From NCBI GenBank assembly GCA_018857735.1, contig JABMCL010002055.1:1642501-1706500 (forward strand): a stretch of DNA of 64,000 nucleotides, given 5' to 3'. This stretch comes from Alviniconcha marisindica (taxonomy: Eukaryota; Mollusca; Gastropoda; Provannidae). Below, piece by piece: positions 38,012-49,953 of the stretch (the first letter of the stretch is position 1; each line of letters begins with the position of its first letter). Position numbers and translations under genes: made by a program. The notes under the pieces are model-generated. The model was not told the DNA's origin, made no database searches, and worked only from the letters and a program-made list of their open reading frames with translations.

Positions 38012-38277
38012 TCATTTAAGAGTATTCACAAAACCAAAACCCGATGCTAATAAGAACAGGAACACAAACAAGAAACGGTAAACGGCCTCACGGAACATCT
38101 GTAGCAATGCATGTTCTTTTCGGTCTACCTCTAACGACTTCTGTTCTTCTATCTGGCAAGTGTACATCTCTGAATGGTCGATTCTTGGTTCGTTGCGTAT
38201 TTCACCGAAAATGCCAATGCCCACTTGTATTGTGTGGTCTGCGACTATTAATTCCGAAGGACAAATGCTCACAACGC
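38012..38277 (-). CDS. Candidate terminal exon with hydrophobic C-terminus
   Basis: Acceptor is ...cactttttacgtttcag|GC, entering in the array's phase 1; 87 residues without a stop until TGA at 38012. No basic motif. It opens VVSICPSELIVADHTIQVG, has a charged middle (EEQKSLEVDRKEH) and ends YRFLFVFLFLLASGFGFVNTLK, a plausible single membrane-spanning segment. It may be an alternative tail that changes location, a decayed module, or a chance frame. The clean acceptor, matching phase and tight position between two real modules favour a transcribed exon; function is unknown. Confidence 0.4.
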
Positions 38278-38362
38278 CTGAAACGTAAAAAGTGAGCGCT
38301 GGGGGGAAAAACAACAGAACAGAATGGGAAAGTAATCACTCTGAATACATCCTTCTGAGGTT

Positions 38363-38676
38363 TTAATGCTGTCCACTTGCTGGATGCTCTCTGTGAGTAA
38401 AGCTCAAATTTCCGGCACCCAAGGTAGACCTTTCCGTTCGATTTCTCCGTTGGCGTTCTCTAGCACGGGACTTTCTGCGCAGTTGCGTTTGCTTTTCTTT
38501 GTACATCTGGTAGAGCTGAGGGTTTTGTCTAAGCCTGTCTCTGTACCGCCGGCTGGTTTCAGTGTTGCTAAGTTTCCGCCTTCTCTGTGCCAATGTAGGT
38601 ACGTGTCCTAATGTAGGAATTTTCCTGTCTAGCGTCCATCCCAGATTGCCGGTGTAGAATAGTCCTTCCATTGTCA
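38363..38676 (-). CDS. Alternative terminal exon, basic YR motif with extended tail
   Basis: Acceptor is ...ttattgtgttttcag|TG, phase 1; 103 residues. It opens VTMEGLFYTGNLGW. The motif ETSRRYRDRLRQNPQLYQMY is followed by KEKQTQLRRKSRARERQRRNRTER, then a 25-residue polar tail ending ASGQH. Leu replaces the third Tyr, and the basic tail is unusually Arg-rich, possibly a nuclear localisation signal. Confidence 0.87.
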
Positions 38677-38894
38677 CTGAAAACACAATAAACACCAAAT
38701 ACAGAATAGCATTTAGGTAAGCAAAAGCGGATGTCAAGTTATGCTAATATAAAGGATCCATGCATGGTGACACTTTCCAATGTTTCATTTGAAATAGTCC
38801 AGCTTCATGTTCCTTGAAAAATGTTCGGTCTTGAAATTAATCCCCAGCTACTTTGATGAATACAACATGTCAGTGTAAAAATAATAATTGTAAG

Positions 38895-39097
38895 CTATCT
38901 ATAGCCGGTCATTTTAGTTCCAGCAGGGTTACAGACACCCTCAACTCTTGTGAATCCGTCGGAACACCCGCTGGTGGCAACAGCTGCCTCAGTGAAACCA
39001 ATCAAAGTATCCTGGTTTCTTTTCAACTCTGGTAGATATGTATGTAAAGCTGCTCCTTTCTGGTGCTTTTCATTATGGAACAGCTCCATCATTAATA
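38895..39097 (-). pseudogene. Probable decayed terminal exon lacking the motif
   Basis: Acceptor is ...gattttggtgtttttcag|TA, phase 1; 66 residues. The opening VLMMELFHNEKHQKG resembles sister exons at 33.7 and 38.7 kb, but the remainder (LPELKRNQDTLIGF...) has at best a faint trace of KQNPxLY and no basic tail. It is either a relic or a module that has diverged into something else. The gap to the next unit upstream is only 154 bp. Confidence 0.45.
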
Positions 39098-39250
39098 CTG
39101 AAAAACACCAAAATCCCATTCAGTTATGGCAATCCTTCCAGATGCGTTTGTTGCAAAGTTCTCTTCACACATACACTGCTTTTAACACTTCTGTTGATCT
39201 GTCAGCCATTATCCAACGCACGCAGTAAAGGGTAAATTCAATAAAAGCCT

Positions 39251-39450
39251 TCACTGCTGCTGTTTCTTCTTTGCAAGATGCTTTCTCATATAGTACTGCT
39301 GTCTATCAAGATACAGTCTGTACTGTTCGGGGTTCTGTTTTAACTTTTCCCTCCATCTTCTCTTTCTTTCTGCATTCCTCGCTTTCACTGCTGCAGCGAC
39401 AGTCTCTGAGAATGCCCCAAGCTGACCAGAGAAACGCCCAGACCAAGTCA
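39251..39450 (-). CDS. Alternative terminal exon, basic YR motif, shortest copy
   Basis: Acceptor is ...ctctttcgttccag|TG, phase 1; 65 residues. The linker VTWSGRFSGQLGAFSET is short. The motif ERKRRWREKLKQNPEQYRLY is followed by LDRQQYYMRKHLAKKKQQQ. Trp replaces the first Tyr. This is close to the minimal module, so the functional unit is probably the 45-residue basic region. Confidence 0.88.
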
Positions 39451-40946
39451 CTGGAACGAAAGAGAACAACTTTCAGTCCTATCCATCAATCTTGTTTGAC
39501 ATGCTATGATAACAGATCAGAGATGCGAGATGCACAGTAATCTAGATGTTCCAACAACATGAAGGACACGACTGACTGACGCCCAATACGCTTGGTACTG
39601 CTTGTACAAAGGGCGGGGATGGGAGGGTTGCTTCCCTCAGTAAGCGTTTGCTGACTTTGTATCATGCACAAAAATGACATCGACTTTCACACCAACAATT
39701 CTGTATCATTCACATTTGACTACTCAATGCTGGTTCTCCTCCACTCCCCGCCCTTCCATTTGCTGAAAGTAAGACTAGCTACAAGTTTTAATACCACAAT
39801 GTTTTGAGCTGTTGTATTCACTACAGCGGCGGAATCAAAGTGAATACCACAATCTGTTTCATCGGTGTTGGCACGGCAAAAGACGAACATAAAATAAGCT
39901 CCAACCCCTGTCCCACTTAATAGTAATTTCTGCTGCCTCCATGACCATGACTCTCCTCCTGCTTCGACAAGTTACATGCGCAATTCACAAAAAGTTGTCA
40001 TACAAGTCATCTCATCCACGTACTTAACAATCATATAAGATCTTCCAATTCTGGGATTTCACCGCTTAAGCGTGTACGGAAAGGCATGCGGCTTTAGTAA
40101 CAAAAGCAGAATGAACCCCCCGCAAATATCACTGGGCCTGGTGAGAATGCGCGTTTGTTTACCTGCATGTATGGCTGGGCACGTCTCCCCTTAAGGCTTA
40201 TTCAGACAGCTTATTCTTACAGGGAACAAAAATCATTATCACAACTTGTACTGAAGTCTGAGCTTTTGTTTTTATCAGTTGTTCGACTCGTCACACTGTC
40301 TTATAAAACAGATTCGGATTGATGGCACGGACGTCAACCTTTCTTTTCTTGATCCAGCACCATAACTAATGAGTACATTAAAAACATTAAAACTGTCTTC
40401 AAGTACTTGTACTGAGAGTGAGAGTGTTCCAATGGGTATAATTTATACCTATGCTTACGCTTGTGTTCAAAAATGTGAGGAGCTCTTGCGTGTGTGGCCT
40501 ACACATGAATTTCTACCGACACAAAAAGTACGTTTGGTCTGGAATCGGAAATTTTGGGGATTCCATGTTTATATGCGAAGTCGATGGGGGGAGTACTGAT
40601 TCACACTCGACTTTCTAACATAAGTAAACTTCTAAAAGTGGTTCTCGATATGAAGAGGTTTTGTCTTCTTCAAGAACCATAACGTTTCCTGGTCCATCTT
40701 TGCATCGCGTAAAAATAATTTCATTTTTTAATGTCTCTAATACATAGTGTTTCAGCACCACAGCCAATTTTTATATCTCAACTGTACCTGGGTTTATCAA
40801 TGTTAATGTGTGGGTGAGCGCATTCGCGCATGTCAAAAGATCCCTAAAACAGTACTCTTGAGATTGATTTCACATGGCACCGTCATAGTGTACTCTCAAT
40901 GATATAATGAACCAACCACCATCAATCTTTCCCCTCCCCGTCTGTC
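39451..40946. other. Inter-module stretch, no gene seen
   Basis: Unique-looking sequence without long microsatellites. Short frames have no domain resemblance and no phase-1 acceptor. Confidence 0.4.
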
Positions 40947-41173
40947 TCATATTACTTCGGAGTGATCACGCTGTTGTTCTTGTTTGCTTTTCCACTTTCT
41001 CCAATACTGATTTTGCTTGTCCCGATACTGTTTGTATCGCTCAGGGTTTTGCTTCAGCCGTTGTCTGTAGCGACGGCTTTTCTCCAATTGCTTCGCCTTT
41101 TGCAACTGTAGCAGCAGGAACTGTGACTGGGTTCCTGTTCTGTTATCGTACAATACCCGCTCCCGCATACACA
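40947..41173 (-). CDS. Alternative terminal exon, basic YR motif
   Basis: Acceptor is ...ttttgtttgcatttcag|TG, phase 1; 74 residues. It opens VCMRERVLYDNRTGTQ, then a Leu/Gln stretch (FLLLQLQKAKQLEK) that could be a short amphipathic helix running into the motif KSRRYRQRLKQNPERYKQY, followed by RDKQNQYWRKWKSKQEQQRDH. Consensus in the first half; Trp appears in the last K-Y position. Confidence 0.88.
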
Positions 41174-41744
41174 CTGAAATGCAAACAAAATCCATTGTCA
41201 GTATTGTGTTTTAATTCATCAAGACTGGGAGGAAAAAAATATAACGGTCACTAGCTAATGCGCGCGCACGCACACTCTCTCACAAAGCTGTGCTGTGCAC
41301 ACCAGAAACGACGAACGCGAAGCTAATTAAACGAGAACAATCGCAATTTACACACCGTTTGCCTTGGATGTCACTAAAGAGAAAATATTACCTCGATTAT
41401 GCACACAAAGAAATACCCGACAGATGTTCACAGCACCTGCGAACATTTTCTGTTTCTGTTTTTCTGTCTCTGATTTTCCCAACGTATTTGTTTCGTTTTT
41501 GAAGCATTCTGCGAAAGGACATATTCTGTTTTATCGTTTTCCTTGACTGCTCCGCTTTTCTGCCTTCCCCCTTTCCTGGAAGCCTGATACCGAACCGATC
41601 AAACAAAACAAACAAAAAAGTTTTTTCATCCCAACAACACGAAAAGGGAAAGGATCTTATAGCAATGAAATGATGGAGAGAAAAAATACGCAATTTGTTT
41701 TGGGTAGATTCCCAAACTGTTTTAACAACTGTAAACGGACAGCA

Positions 41745-41774
41745 AGAGCAAAAAAAAAAAAAAAAAAAAAAAAA
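41745..41774. repeat. Poly-A tract on the plus strand
   Basis: About 26 A with no AATAAA immediately before it on plus; on the inferred transcript it is a U run about 200 bp upstream of the 41.98 kb module's stop side. It could be a retroelement tail, but no body is recognisable. Confidence 0.6.
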
Positions 41775-41975
41775 GCCATAAGCCATTCCTACTAGCTGAT
41801 CACTTGTGGTTTTGTTTGTTTGTTTGTTTTTCGTAAGTGCTTATTTTCTCATCTGTACAACCTATTGTTTCACATATATGTCTCTTTACACTGTCATATT
41901 TTTCACAACATAATCGTTCCGCTTTGACAATCAGTCGTGTTGCTTCCATCAACGAACGCTTCTTGACACAACTCG

Positions 41976-42247
41976 TCATTTCTGTTGTTTAATTTTATCA
42001 CAATATTTCTTGTTGTACTGGTGCTGCTTCTGAAGGTAGTGCCTGCGGCGCTGAGGGTTTTGCTTCAGTCGTTCTCGGTAACGTCGCATCTTCTCCGCAC
42101 TTTTAGACAAGCCACGCTGAATAATGGGATGTCTTAACTCCACCGCAGTGAACTGTCCGGGCAGATTTCTGGGAGAGTTGGGTTGGTCGAGAAGTCCGAA
42201 CTCCAGCTCTGCCAGTTGCCTGGCATGACCAGCAGCAGCAAAGAATG
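41976..42247 (-). CDS. Alternative terminal exon, basic YR motif
   Basis: Acceptor is ...gctgattttctttcag|CA, phase 1; 89 residues. The linker is Ala/Leu-rich at first (FFAAAGHARQLAELEFGLL). The motif EKMRRYRERLKQNPQRRRHY is followed by LQKQHQYNKKYCDKIKQQK. Arg replaces the second Tyr. The tail shares QKQxQYNKKY with the 45.3 kb copy, pointing to common descent. Confidence 0.88.
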
Positions 42248-42567
42248 CTGAAAGAAAATCAGCACAGCTGTGAATGTTGTCCATGCGGAAATCACGATGG
42301 CACTGCTAGGTCACACTCGACACCAGACAATCAACACACAACATCATGCGTTCTGCACAACACCTCTGTGACGACTAAAGCCTATCATGTTCAGCTTCGG
42401 GCAATATAAATAACTTGGCAGTGTATGTATGGTAACAAATGTTTGTCCTAATCATTGTGATGCACACGGAACAGCAGTAGCGTCTAAAGAATCATTTTAA
42501 AAAAAATCCCAGCAATGGTAACACTGGTCATAGTAAACAAGCAAGCCATCAAAGGAGTAGCAGTAGT

Positions 42568-42710
42568 AGTAATCGGATTTTAATGTCCTGTCAACCACAC
42601 AGGGTCACCTCAGGACAGTCAAATTCAGGTCATAAGCAAATACACATTTCCAAACTCTTCTCACGTATATATCAACCCTCTGTCAAATCAATCTACAAAA
42701 CCAATCAATC
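42568..42710. repeat. SINE-like interspersed repeat, long copy
   Basis: Full-looking copy: gtaatcggattttaatgtcctg, caaccacacagggtcacctc, then the second half cataagcaaatacacatttc and actcttctcacgtatatatc. A partial copy starting gtttggattttaacgtccaa lies 60 bp on, at about 42770. Confidence 0.7.
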
Positions 42711-43211
42711 ACTTCGGATGTAAATAATTAAGTGACAAAATACTAAAACATATAAAGATGAGGAAGTTAGTGTTTGGATTTTAACGTCCAATCCACATTC
42801 CATTCCAGAGTGATCTGGTGCACGGCCTAGAGTGTCACAGCTGGTGTACACGAGAGTTTGATGTTTACACATAATTATAGTAAAACCGTTTCTGTTCAAT
42901 CACAGCAACATTCCAGTACCATGACAGGTCTCCAGGCATTTCACTACCACACTGCTCATGCAGTTGCTTAACACTGTGCTTAGCAGGTCCAACAGGTTTT
43001 TGGTCTCACCAAAGAAGAAAAAATGTACACGGCACCGGGATGTCCATGCAGTGACTCGAGCTTGCGACTCTGCGAGCAAATACATGCACAATATACCGCT
43101 ATCTGTTCGCGTGCGTGCTGCGTGCGTGCGTGCGTGCGAAATTACCACAAATGTTCCTGCACCCAACAAAGCTCATATATTTACCGATTTAACCAGGGAT
43201 GCAAGTAAACG

Positions 43212-43456
43212 TCAACACTGTTTTTTCTTCTTCTCGCGGTATCTCTTCTCATACAGGCTTTGCTTTTCGCGGTATCTCCTGTACAAATACGGATTTTGTT
43301 TCAAGCGTTGTCTGTACTGGCGACTGTTTTCGGTGCTAGTCTTCCTTGCCGGCTGTGAGAGGGATTGTGCAGGCAGCGGCAGAGATCCTGTTGAAATATT
43401 CGCCAATGCCAAAGTTGACCGTTCATGGTAGAACTGGCCGAGTCCCATAGTGCTGA
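43212..43456 (-). CDS. Alternative terminal exon, basic YR motif
   Basis: Acceptor is ...cttgtttgttttatttttcag|TC, phase 1; 80 residues. It opens VSTMGLGQFYHERSTLALAN. The motif ENSRQYRQRLKQNPYLYRRY is followed by REKQSLYEKRYREKKKKQC, close to consensus throughout. It ends in a Lys-rich stretch and a terminal Cys. Confidence 0.89.
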
Positions 43457-44709
43457 CTGAAAAATAAAACAAACAAGAGTGGTCTTGAACTGCTGCATTA
43501 CTCCACTCCTCCCTTTATCTGACTGTTCACAATTGCATTGCTCAAAGTCATAACGGTTTTTCTCCTACAGTTTGCCAAATTCATTTGATGGGCATGCAAG
43601 TGTAATCCTACACCAAACGGAACTCAGAAGGGGGCACGAGTGGAAACGGTTTTCCTTGCTACATGAATCAACCTCATCAATAAATAAACGCGATAAAAGA
43701 TGTTAATTGTGGTTCTGCTCTGTGGACATTTCTGAAACATGATATGCGCATAATCCATGTACATGTGCATGTACCAATGTTGGTCCACCACCACGACCAC
43801 CAATCCAAGTATACAGTTGTTTTGTTGTTTAATGTCTCTAAACATTTGGGGTGCATGGTTGCACACACAGCTTTCTTTTTCCTCTTTCCCAAACATTTCA
43901 AAGTGCTAGTATCTGTCTGTATTTGTGTTGTGCCCTTCCAAACCTTGATCGAGTTTCGACAAGAGTATAAAGACATGCCACGGTCATAATGCAAGATTAT
44001 TTCCCACCATGTACACACATTTTGTAGTCTGACCGGTCCTGCTCTGGTTTGAAACGATTAATTTTATGCAAGCAAAAGTATCTTGCTTGGTTAAAACGTT
44101 GCTCTCTTCGTCTTTTTCTGCAGTCGACCCCTTTGCCAGTATATTTCTAAGCATAATATGACAGCATACATCCCTTTGCAATTAATATCCATGAAAACGG
44201 AATTAAGATTATAGTAAATACGTGCATTGATTACCAGCACGAACTGATAAAAAAAATAATCTCCTATTGATTCCTAATGTTCATTGCTAATTTGAGCATG
44301 TAATCTTTTCTGGATGGCAGTCTGTGGCTGCTTACAACTGTGCTTGTAAATCCAGAGTAATCAGCACCCGGGTTGCCTGTTCTCATGTTTGGACATGTTT
44401 TCTGACAGGCCAGTTAAGCCTACTTGTTGAGAAAATTATGGGTTGACAGACTGTTCGTATGTTTGTCAGTTTTGTCAGGCAAGCTCAATATTTGTGATAA
44501 ACCATGAACTTAACGTTTCCAAGCTGTGTGTAGCCACAAATATCTTTAATCGAGTTACATTATGCTTCATTTCCTAACCAGTCTCACCGACATTGGATAC
44601 GTTTCATTTCTTGATGGCTGGTCACTTAATACCACATCAAGACCCGTGAGCGAAGCAGCCAGGTTTACTTCCTGTTTTGCTGACGTTCGCTCACATCATT
44701 CCTTTATGT

Positions 44710-44945
44710 TCATAAACGAAGTAAAGATCGTTGATTCTCAGCTTGGCCAAGTATCTTTTTCTGGTAGGTTATTTGCCGCCGTTTGTAGAGAGCATGTAGA
44801 TAAGGGTTTTGTTTCATTCGCTGCCGGTAACGGCGCATGCTCAAGGCAGCCGATGACAACCCTCTGTCACTGCTGGAACTGGATCCAGCTCCATGCTGCC
44901 CTGGTGCTCTCTCAGTATGATGATAGCCTAGTGTTGCAACGAACG
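44710..44945 (-). CDS. Alternative terminal exon, basic YR motif
   Basis: Acceptor is ...ggtttgcttttag|CG, phase 1; 77 residues. The linker contains a five-Ser run. The motif LSMRRYRQRMKQNPYLHALY is followed by KRRQITYQKKILGQAENQRSLLRL; the last K-Y-x-x-K part is lost. It shares the SMRRYRQR start with the 16.8 and 19.0 kb copies despite the distance. Confidence 0.86.
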
Positions 44946-45266
44946 CTAAAAGCAAACCAGGAGTCAGTCTGTCAGATTTGCTTGTTTCCTTCTCCCCAGA
45001 AGCTTTATCATCGGTATTGTTTCTGTTAATGCTATACATGTAGTACGGAACAGGTACAAAATATGTTCCGTATCTGCTGTTAAACCAAAATGTTCCCACT
45101 GCCTGTACTATCAGCGCAACTGAATCAACTCTCATTATTTTACGAAATACAACCCTTAAAACAATACCACTATTTTGCCAAACATTTTGCCTGTGTTTTG
45201 GGGGGGTGGGGGGGGGGGGGGGGGGGGGGGGAAGCTGCATAGTGTTTCCCGTCTTTTTCTCGTTGC

Positions 45267-45478
45267 TCAGGTGGTCTTGAATTTCTTTTTGTCTCTGTAT
45301 TTTTTGTTGTATTGAGACTGCTTTTGTAGGTAGAGTCTATAAAGCTGAGGGTTTTGCTTTAATTTTTCTCGGTAGCGCCTCTTGGAGATGGCTTCTGTCG
45401 AGACAACATGCCCACGTCGCCTACTCTGTTCTCTGCCTTCTTCCGGTCCATACGGGCTGCCATAGCTCGCGTAGGAGA
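45267..45478 (-). CDS. Alternative terminal exon, basic YR motif, first of the block in transcription order
   Basis: Acceptor is ...ttggttttctttcag|TC, phase 1; 69 residues. It opens VSYASYGSPYGPEEG. The motif at residues 32-65 is ISKRRYREKLKQNPQLYRLY, then LQKQSQYNKKYRDKKKFKTT, which is essentially the array consensus. A poly-G run at about 45200-45231 lies downstream of its stop. Confidence 0.9.
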
Positions 45479-45919
45479 CTGAAAGAAAACCAAAGTCACT
45501 ATTGAATACCAAAAACAGTCGGATGTCTCTCACTTGCGAGCTCGTTTGTTTGCATGCACTGGTGTGGGTGTGACCTGTGACCATGATGTTTATGTTCACA
45601 TGAACGGTGTGATACTAGTATGAGTAAAATATGTTTGTCGCTTACTTCTGTGCATTTTAAACTGTTTAACACTGTTTGAAATGTCTCGGCGCGAGAGTAG
45701 TTAAAAATACTGTTCTAATCAGATGTTTAAAGTAATGTTCTAACGTGCTCCAGAGTACCACTGACGCCATTCACAAATATAATCGTAACATTAATGTTCC
45801 CGTATTGTGTTTTAATGGTTGGTTATACAGGAAAATTACGACCATTTTGAAACAACAGCTGACAACTTACTCTCGGTCATATGAGAAAGGTGGATGCGTG
45901 AGGTGAGAGAGGGACGAGG

Positions 45920-45977
<58 letters not shown>
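45920..45977. repeat. (GA)n microsatellite
   Basis: About 28 GA units, last of about twenty same-oriented (GA)n tracts. None occurs between here and 64 kb apart from a short interrupted run at 56640-56698. Confidence 0.95.
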
Positions 45978-45980
<3 letters not shown>

Positions 45981-46619
45981 AGACATTAATCTGAAGATTA
46001 ATCTGCAGTCAAGCGGGCGGGGAGTAATCTGAAGATTGAAAGAGAGTTTAATCTGCAGACTGAAATCCTGTGACCAATATCCTCCCATTTAGTTGCACAA
46101 ACACAGAGAAATAACCACACGAAAACTATACACGAACATCTCGGCTTTGGCTCATCATTCAGCAACAGATCAAACGCAAGGTTAAAACAATACAAACTAT
46201 TTAATAACTCATTAACTGGTAACATACATGTAAACATTAAAATAGTGACATCAGCAGAAACACGTTTCTACTACAGCACTGAGTAACTTGGATGGTCACG
46301 GTGTACGAAAATACTGGTTCTGCTTTTACAGGCCATATAAAATTAATTCATAAATGATTGCACCTGACAAACATCAGCTACAACTCTGATAAATGTCATG
46401 GTACGTGACCGTCACAACAAAAGATTAACACAAAGACTGCCCATAGAAAATATTGCATCATTCAACTAAACGGAATGTCTGCATTCAAACATTACACTTA
46501 AGATGAAGACACTAATGTTGCAGACCCCCATCGCTCCATCTGCTTTTGAAAGGCAAATCGTCCCAAAAGGTCTGCCAAGGATATCTGCCATCACATTTCA
46601 GGCAACGGCCTATTTCTAC

Positions 46620-46745
46620 AGTAATTAGTAATTATATTTTAATGTCCTGCAAACCACAGTCCAAGTCACCTAAGCACAAACAAGCACCACCATAAGTGAA
46701 TACAAACCATTTAACTCTTCTCACATCTGAACTAATCCAAGTCGG
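46620..46745. repeat. SINE-like interspersed repeat copy
   Basis: Diverged copy: agtaattatattttaatgtc, ctgcaaaccacagtccaagtcacc, then aactcttctcacatctgaac. Confidence 0.55.
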
Positions 46746-47340
46746 ATCTCCAAACTGATGGGAAAGTCCCCAGAAGGCCAGAAATACTACACACCCAATC
46801 AAGCAATAATAAAAAATGAAAAAGCATATCATACTAGGTAGACCCAAGCCAATCGACCTATCAGCCCCATAGTCCATTCCACCACCCATCGTGGCAAGAA
46901 AAACAATGAACAAAAGGTAGATGTGATAGCTACACAAAGAATGTGTAAAAACCATCATACCAATCTGTTCGTAATGAATGCATAAAAACTAACATTCCAA
47001 TCTGTATGACAGCTCAATCACTGTCATGTAAAAATGCACCAGCCTGAGAACCCAAACCACCTCGTTCACCGCAATGCTACCTCACATACAACAATGCACC
47101 AGCTTAGTGTAGCAATTGTTGATTCACCACAGACCAGCCTGGTTATAAAATTAATAAGAGATCGGTCACTGTGTCCAACACCAAATAAACGTAAGCTAAC
47201 TAGTTCACATCAAGAGACCAGATTCAAGAGTGCTGGGGTATTCCGCCACACAAAACTTCATCACAGCGGGCAACAGACTAGCTTCTTTTGACAGCTCCTG
47301 ATTCATAATCATAAGGGATATGCCGACAGACAAAGCTTGG

Positions 47341-47615
47341 TCACAACGTCCAATATACGAGCTTGGTGTGGTAGTCCATGAAGCAGTCAGATGGACAGAG
47401 AGGTGGCTGGCTGGGACAGTCAGGACAGTACCAGCGGGTGTCATGTCGGATCCCTTTCTTGGCACACACCCGACATTTGCGGTATGGCTTGTTTTTTCTC
47501 TGAGTGGCTGGGATGACTGCTGGTGCGTGATGACCGGTCAGACGTACGGGGTCATCCCTGTTCACTGTGTACATCGTCTCCGTTTTATCTCCCATGGAAA
47601 ACAGCTGACTGCCAT
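47341..47615 (-). CDS. Alternative terminal exon: piggyBac-type cysteine-rich zinc domain
   Basis: Acceptor is ...taaccgtgtttcag|AT, phase 1; 90 residues. About 45 linker residues, then NKPYRKCRVCAKKGIRHDTR, WYCPDC, LC and CFMDYH ending KLVYWTL. This is the most canonical piggyBac cysteine-rich domain of the five: CRVC-KKGIR-DTR-W-CPDCPSxPPLC-x3-CFxxYH. Closely related to the 49.0 kb exon. In transposases this domain recognises transposon-end DNA; no catalytic domain is present here. Confidence 0.9.
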
Positions 47616-48099
47616 CTGAAACACGGTTAACCAGAGCGCTGCAGGGGACTTCATTTGTTTCCATGTTGGAATAAAAAATTATTTTTGAGCTTTGTCAGTT
47701 AAGACAGGTGACAACAAAAATCAACCGTGTTTAGTTACATCCACATTAATGTTGCCAACATGAAGGCTAAGGATACGGTCGGTATGTCCAATGCTGTTCA
47801 CCTAGATTTGTGTAAGGACTTTCTCAGCATAGAGGCTTAAATTGCGTACATGACTGCAAGTCAAACCAGGTGCTTTTGGTTCTATCAAGTAACATAATTA
47901 TGGTCACAAATGACTTCAAACTGGTTCAGCAACAACGGTAATCAGTGAGCAGAGCGCAAAAAAGAACAATGTAGTGTCAATCCCTTCAAGCATAGTAGTG
48001 TAACCGTGAGGTGAAATCTCTAAAGCAACCACTGACGAATTTGTGAATTCAGAACCAACACTAGAGTGCATTAACAACCTACTCATGAAAAAAGTGAAT

Positions 48100-48178
48100 G
48101 AATCCCCAAAAGTCCCATCAACCACAGTCACCCCAGGACGACTCATAATCAAAATTCTGTAACACCAGTTAGTCATAA
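48100..48178. repeat. SINE-like interspersed repeat, partial copy
   Basis: Carries the middle of the element: gtcccatcaaccacagtcac, cccaggacgactcataatca. Confidence 0.5.
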
Positions 48179-48979
48179 CAAGTCACCAAATCACAATCGG
48201 ACTTCTGGACCACAGCTCCGGACACAATACCACCAACAGCAAACGCAATCAAGATAAAAATGGTCAACAACAAGCACATATCAACCATCCAACTACAACC
48301 GACAAGTATCACATTTTCTCAGCACAAACATGGTGTGAACTCAAATCACAAACACGTATGATCCACTATTCCAGTACACAACCTCACGTGTTAAAACGGA
48401 CTTGTATTCCACGTGCACCCAACACTGGAATCTTCATCAATCGCATGCGACAACAGGCAGGGTGACCTATTTTATTCCGCAGGCCAACACGGGAAACTGC
48501 ATTAGCCAAAACTAATGCAGTTAAAAAGATGGCTACAAAGATTTTGGAAACGCTGAAGACCAACGGACTGGAAACGTCGAAATCAGGACAAGAAAGAAAT
48601 TCCTCACAGTGGGCAAAGCATGCATGGCTGTACTCTGACCAACTCCTGCCTTTAAAGGGATACCATTTGTCGGCTCAGAGTTCTCAAAAGAGGGATCTTC
48701 ATTTTGTTGGGCCATCCACAGGTCCCCTTGCAGGGTTGAAAAAAGATTTTAAAGGCTGATAACCTACATGAGCAACTAATACAACTACACCCTTCCTGTG
48801 GGGCCAACCACCGATGCAGCAATTCAGACATCAATGTAAATACGTTGTTTGATGTGCTGACATTTTGTGCCTTTTTGTCTTACAACTTCAAACAAACCAC
48901 TTCAACATCCCTTGTTTTGAACAACAGACCATTTAGGGCGATAGGAGCAAAGACAACTGGCCACATAGTGCCAACCTGT

Positions 48980-49329
48980 CTACCAATACACCACTTTGGC
49001 ATGATAGTCCCCAAAACAGCGTGCCATGCAGAGAGCAGGGAGGCTTGGACAGGAGGCGCAGAACCAGCGAGTGTCTTTCCTGTGGCCTTTCTTTTGACAC
49101 ACTCGACATTTTCTCCTGGGCTTGGGATTCTTGCCAGTGGGTGGGAAAGCCCGTATGGACTGGGTGTGATCCTGCGTCAGACGAACATCGTCATCATTGT
49201 TGCCAATGGAAGGGAAGTCACTCTGGGAGTGGGTGGTGCCCTCGGCCAAACCGACATTGTCACCGCAGGCACCCTTGCTATGACAGTACAGCTCCATTGT
49301 TAGATTGACTGGCATCTCTTCCTGTTCAT
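48980..49329 (-). CDS. Alternative terminal exon: piggyBac-type cysteine-rich zinc domain
   Basis: Acceptor is ...cggtgtttcag|AT, phase 1; 115 residues, longest of the five. The acidic linker DEQEEMPVNLTMELY...NNDDDVRLTQDH is followed by GKNPKPRRKCRVCQKKGHRK, DTRWFCASC, ALC and CFGDYHAKVVYW. It shares KCRVCxKKG, DTRW and the VYW end with the 47.3 kb exon, so the two are tandem duplicates that kept the domain while the linkers diverged. Confidence 0.9.
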
Positions 49330-49920
49330 CTGAAACACCGTAAACACCGCTACAAGTCACCAGCAGGGTATATATGGTACTTCTGCATGGTTCTTTTTAC
49401 AGCACTACTCAGTCTTCGGTCTCTTCCACCCAAAACGTTTTGAGCAAGCTAATCCAGCTTCCAACACACTTCTATGAGATGACGACTTGTATGGCAAGTG
49501 ATGAAATGGTTAATGCGTTGTGGTGAGCGATATGAATGGCACCTTCGATCAGGAAATAAACACACTTAGCCAAACCTAACATTCCACTGCATAACAGCTC
49601 TGCCAAGTCATTAGGTAGGCGCATAAATATGAGTCAAAACATCAGCCCACCACACTGACACAATTCCTTGGCCATGAGGTAGATTTGTTGTTTTTGTGTT
49701 GTTGTTTTTAAGAATACACTGTCAATATTGAAAATAGATTTGAATCAACCACATACTTCTGACACCTCAATCATGGACCATATAGTAAGACTGACCTGTA
49801 AAAAAAAAAGTTATGCAAAGTACACCAGACCCAAGTCTGTAGGATCTCAACTGATACAATTTAACAAAAAAACTTTTCACAATAATATGACCAACATTCT
49901 GCATGAATAAAAGAATACTG

Positions 49921-49921
<1 letters not shown>

Positions 49922-49953
<32 letters not shown>
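49922..49953. repeat. Long poly-C run
   Basis: 32 C on plus, equal to a G run in the inferred transcript; similar runs at 50440-50459, 34678-34697 and 29632-29651. They can form G-quadruplex-like structures and are prone to assembly length error. Confidence 0.8.

Larger units (their letters stand above)
45479..47340. other. Inter-module stretch
   Basis: Holds the rightmost (GA)n tract of the window (45920-45977) and a SINE-like copy at about 46620-46745. No module. Codon-like frames have no domain resemblance. Confidence 0.5.
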
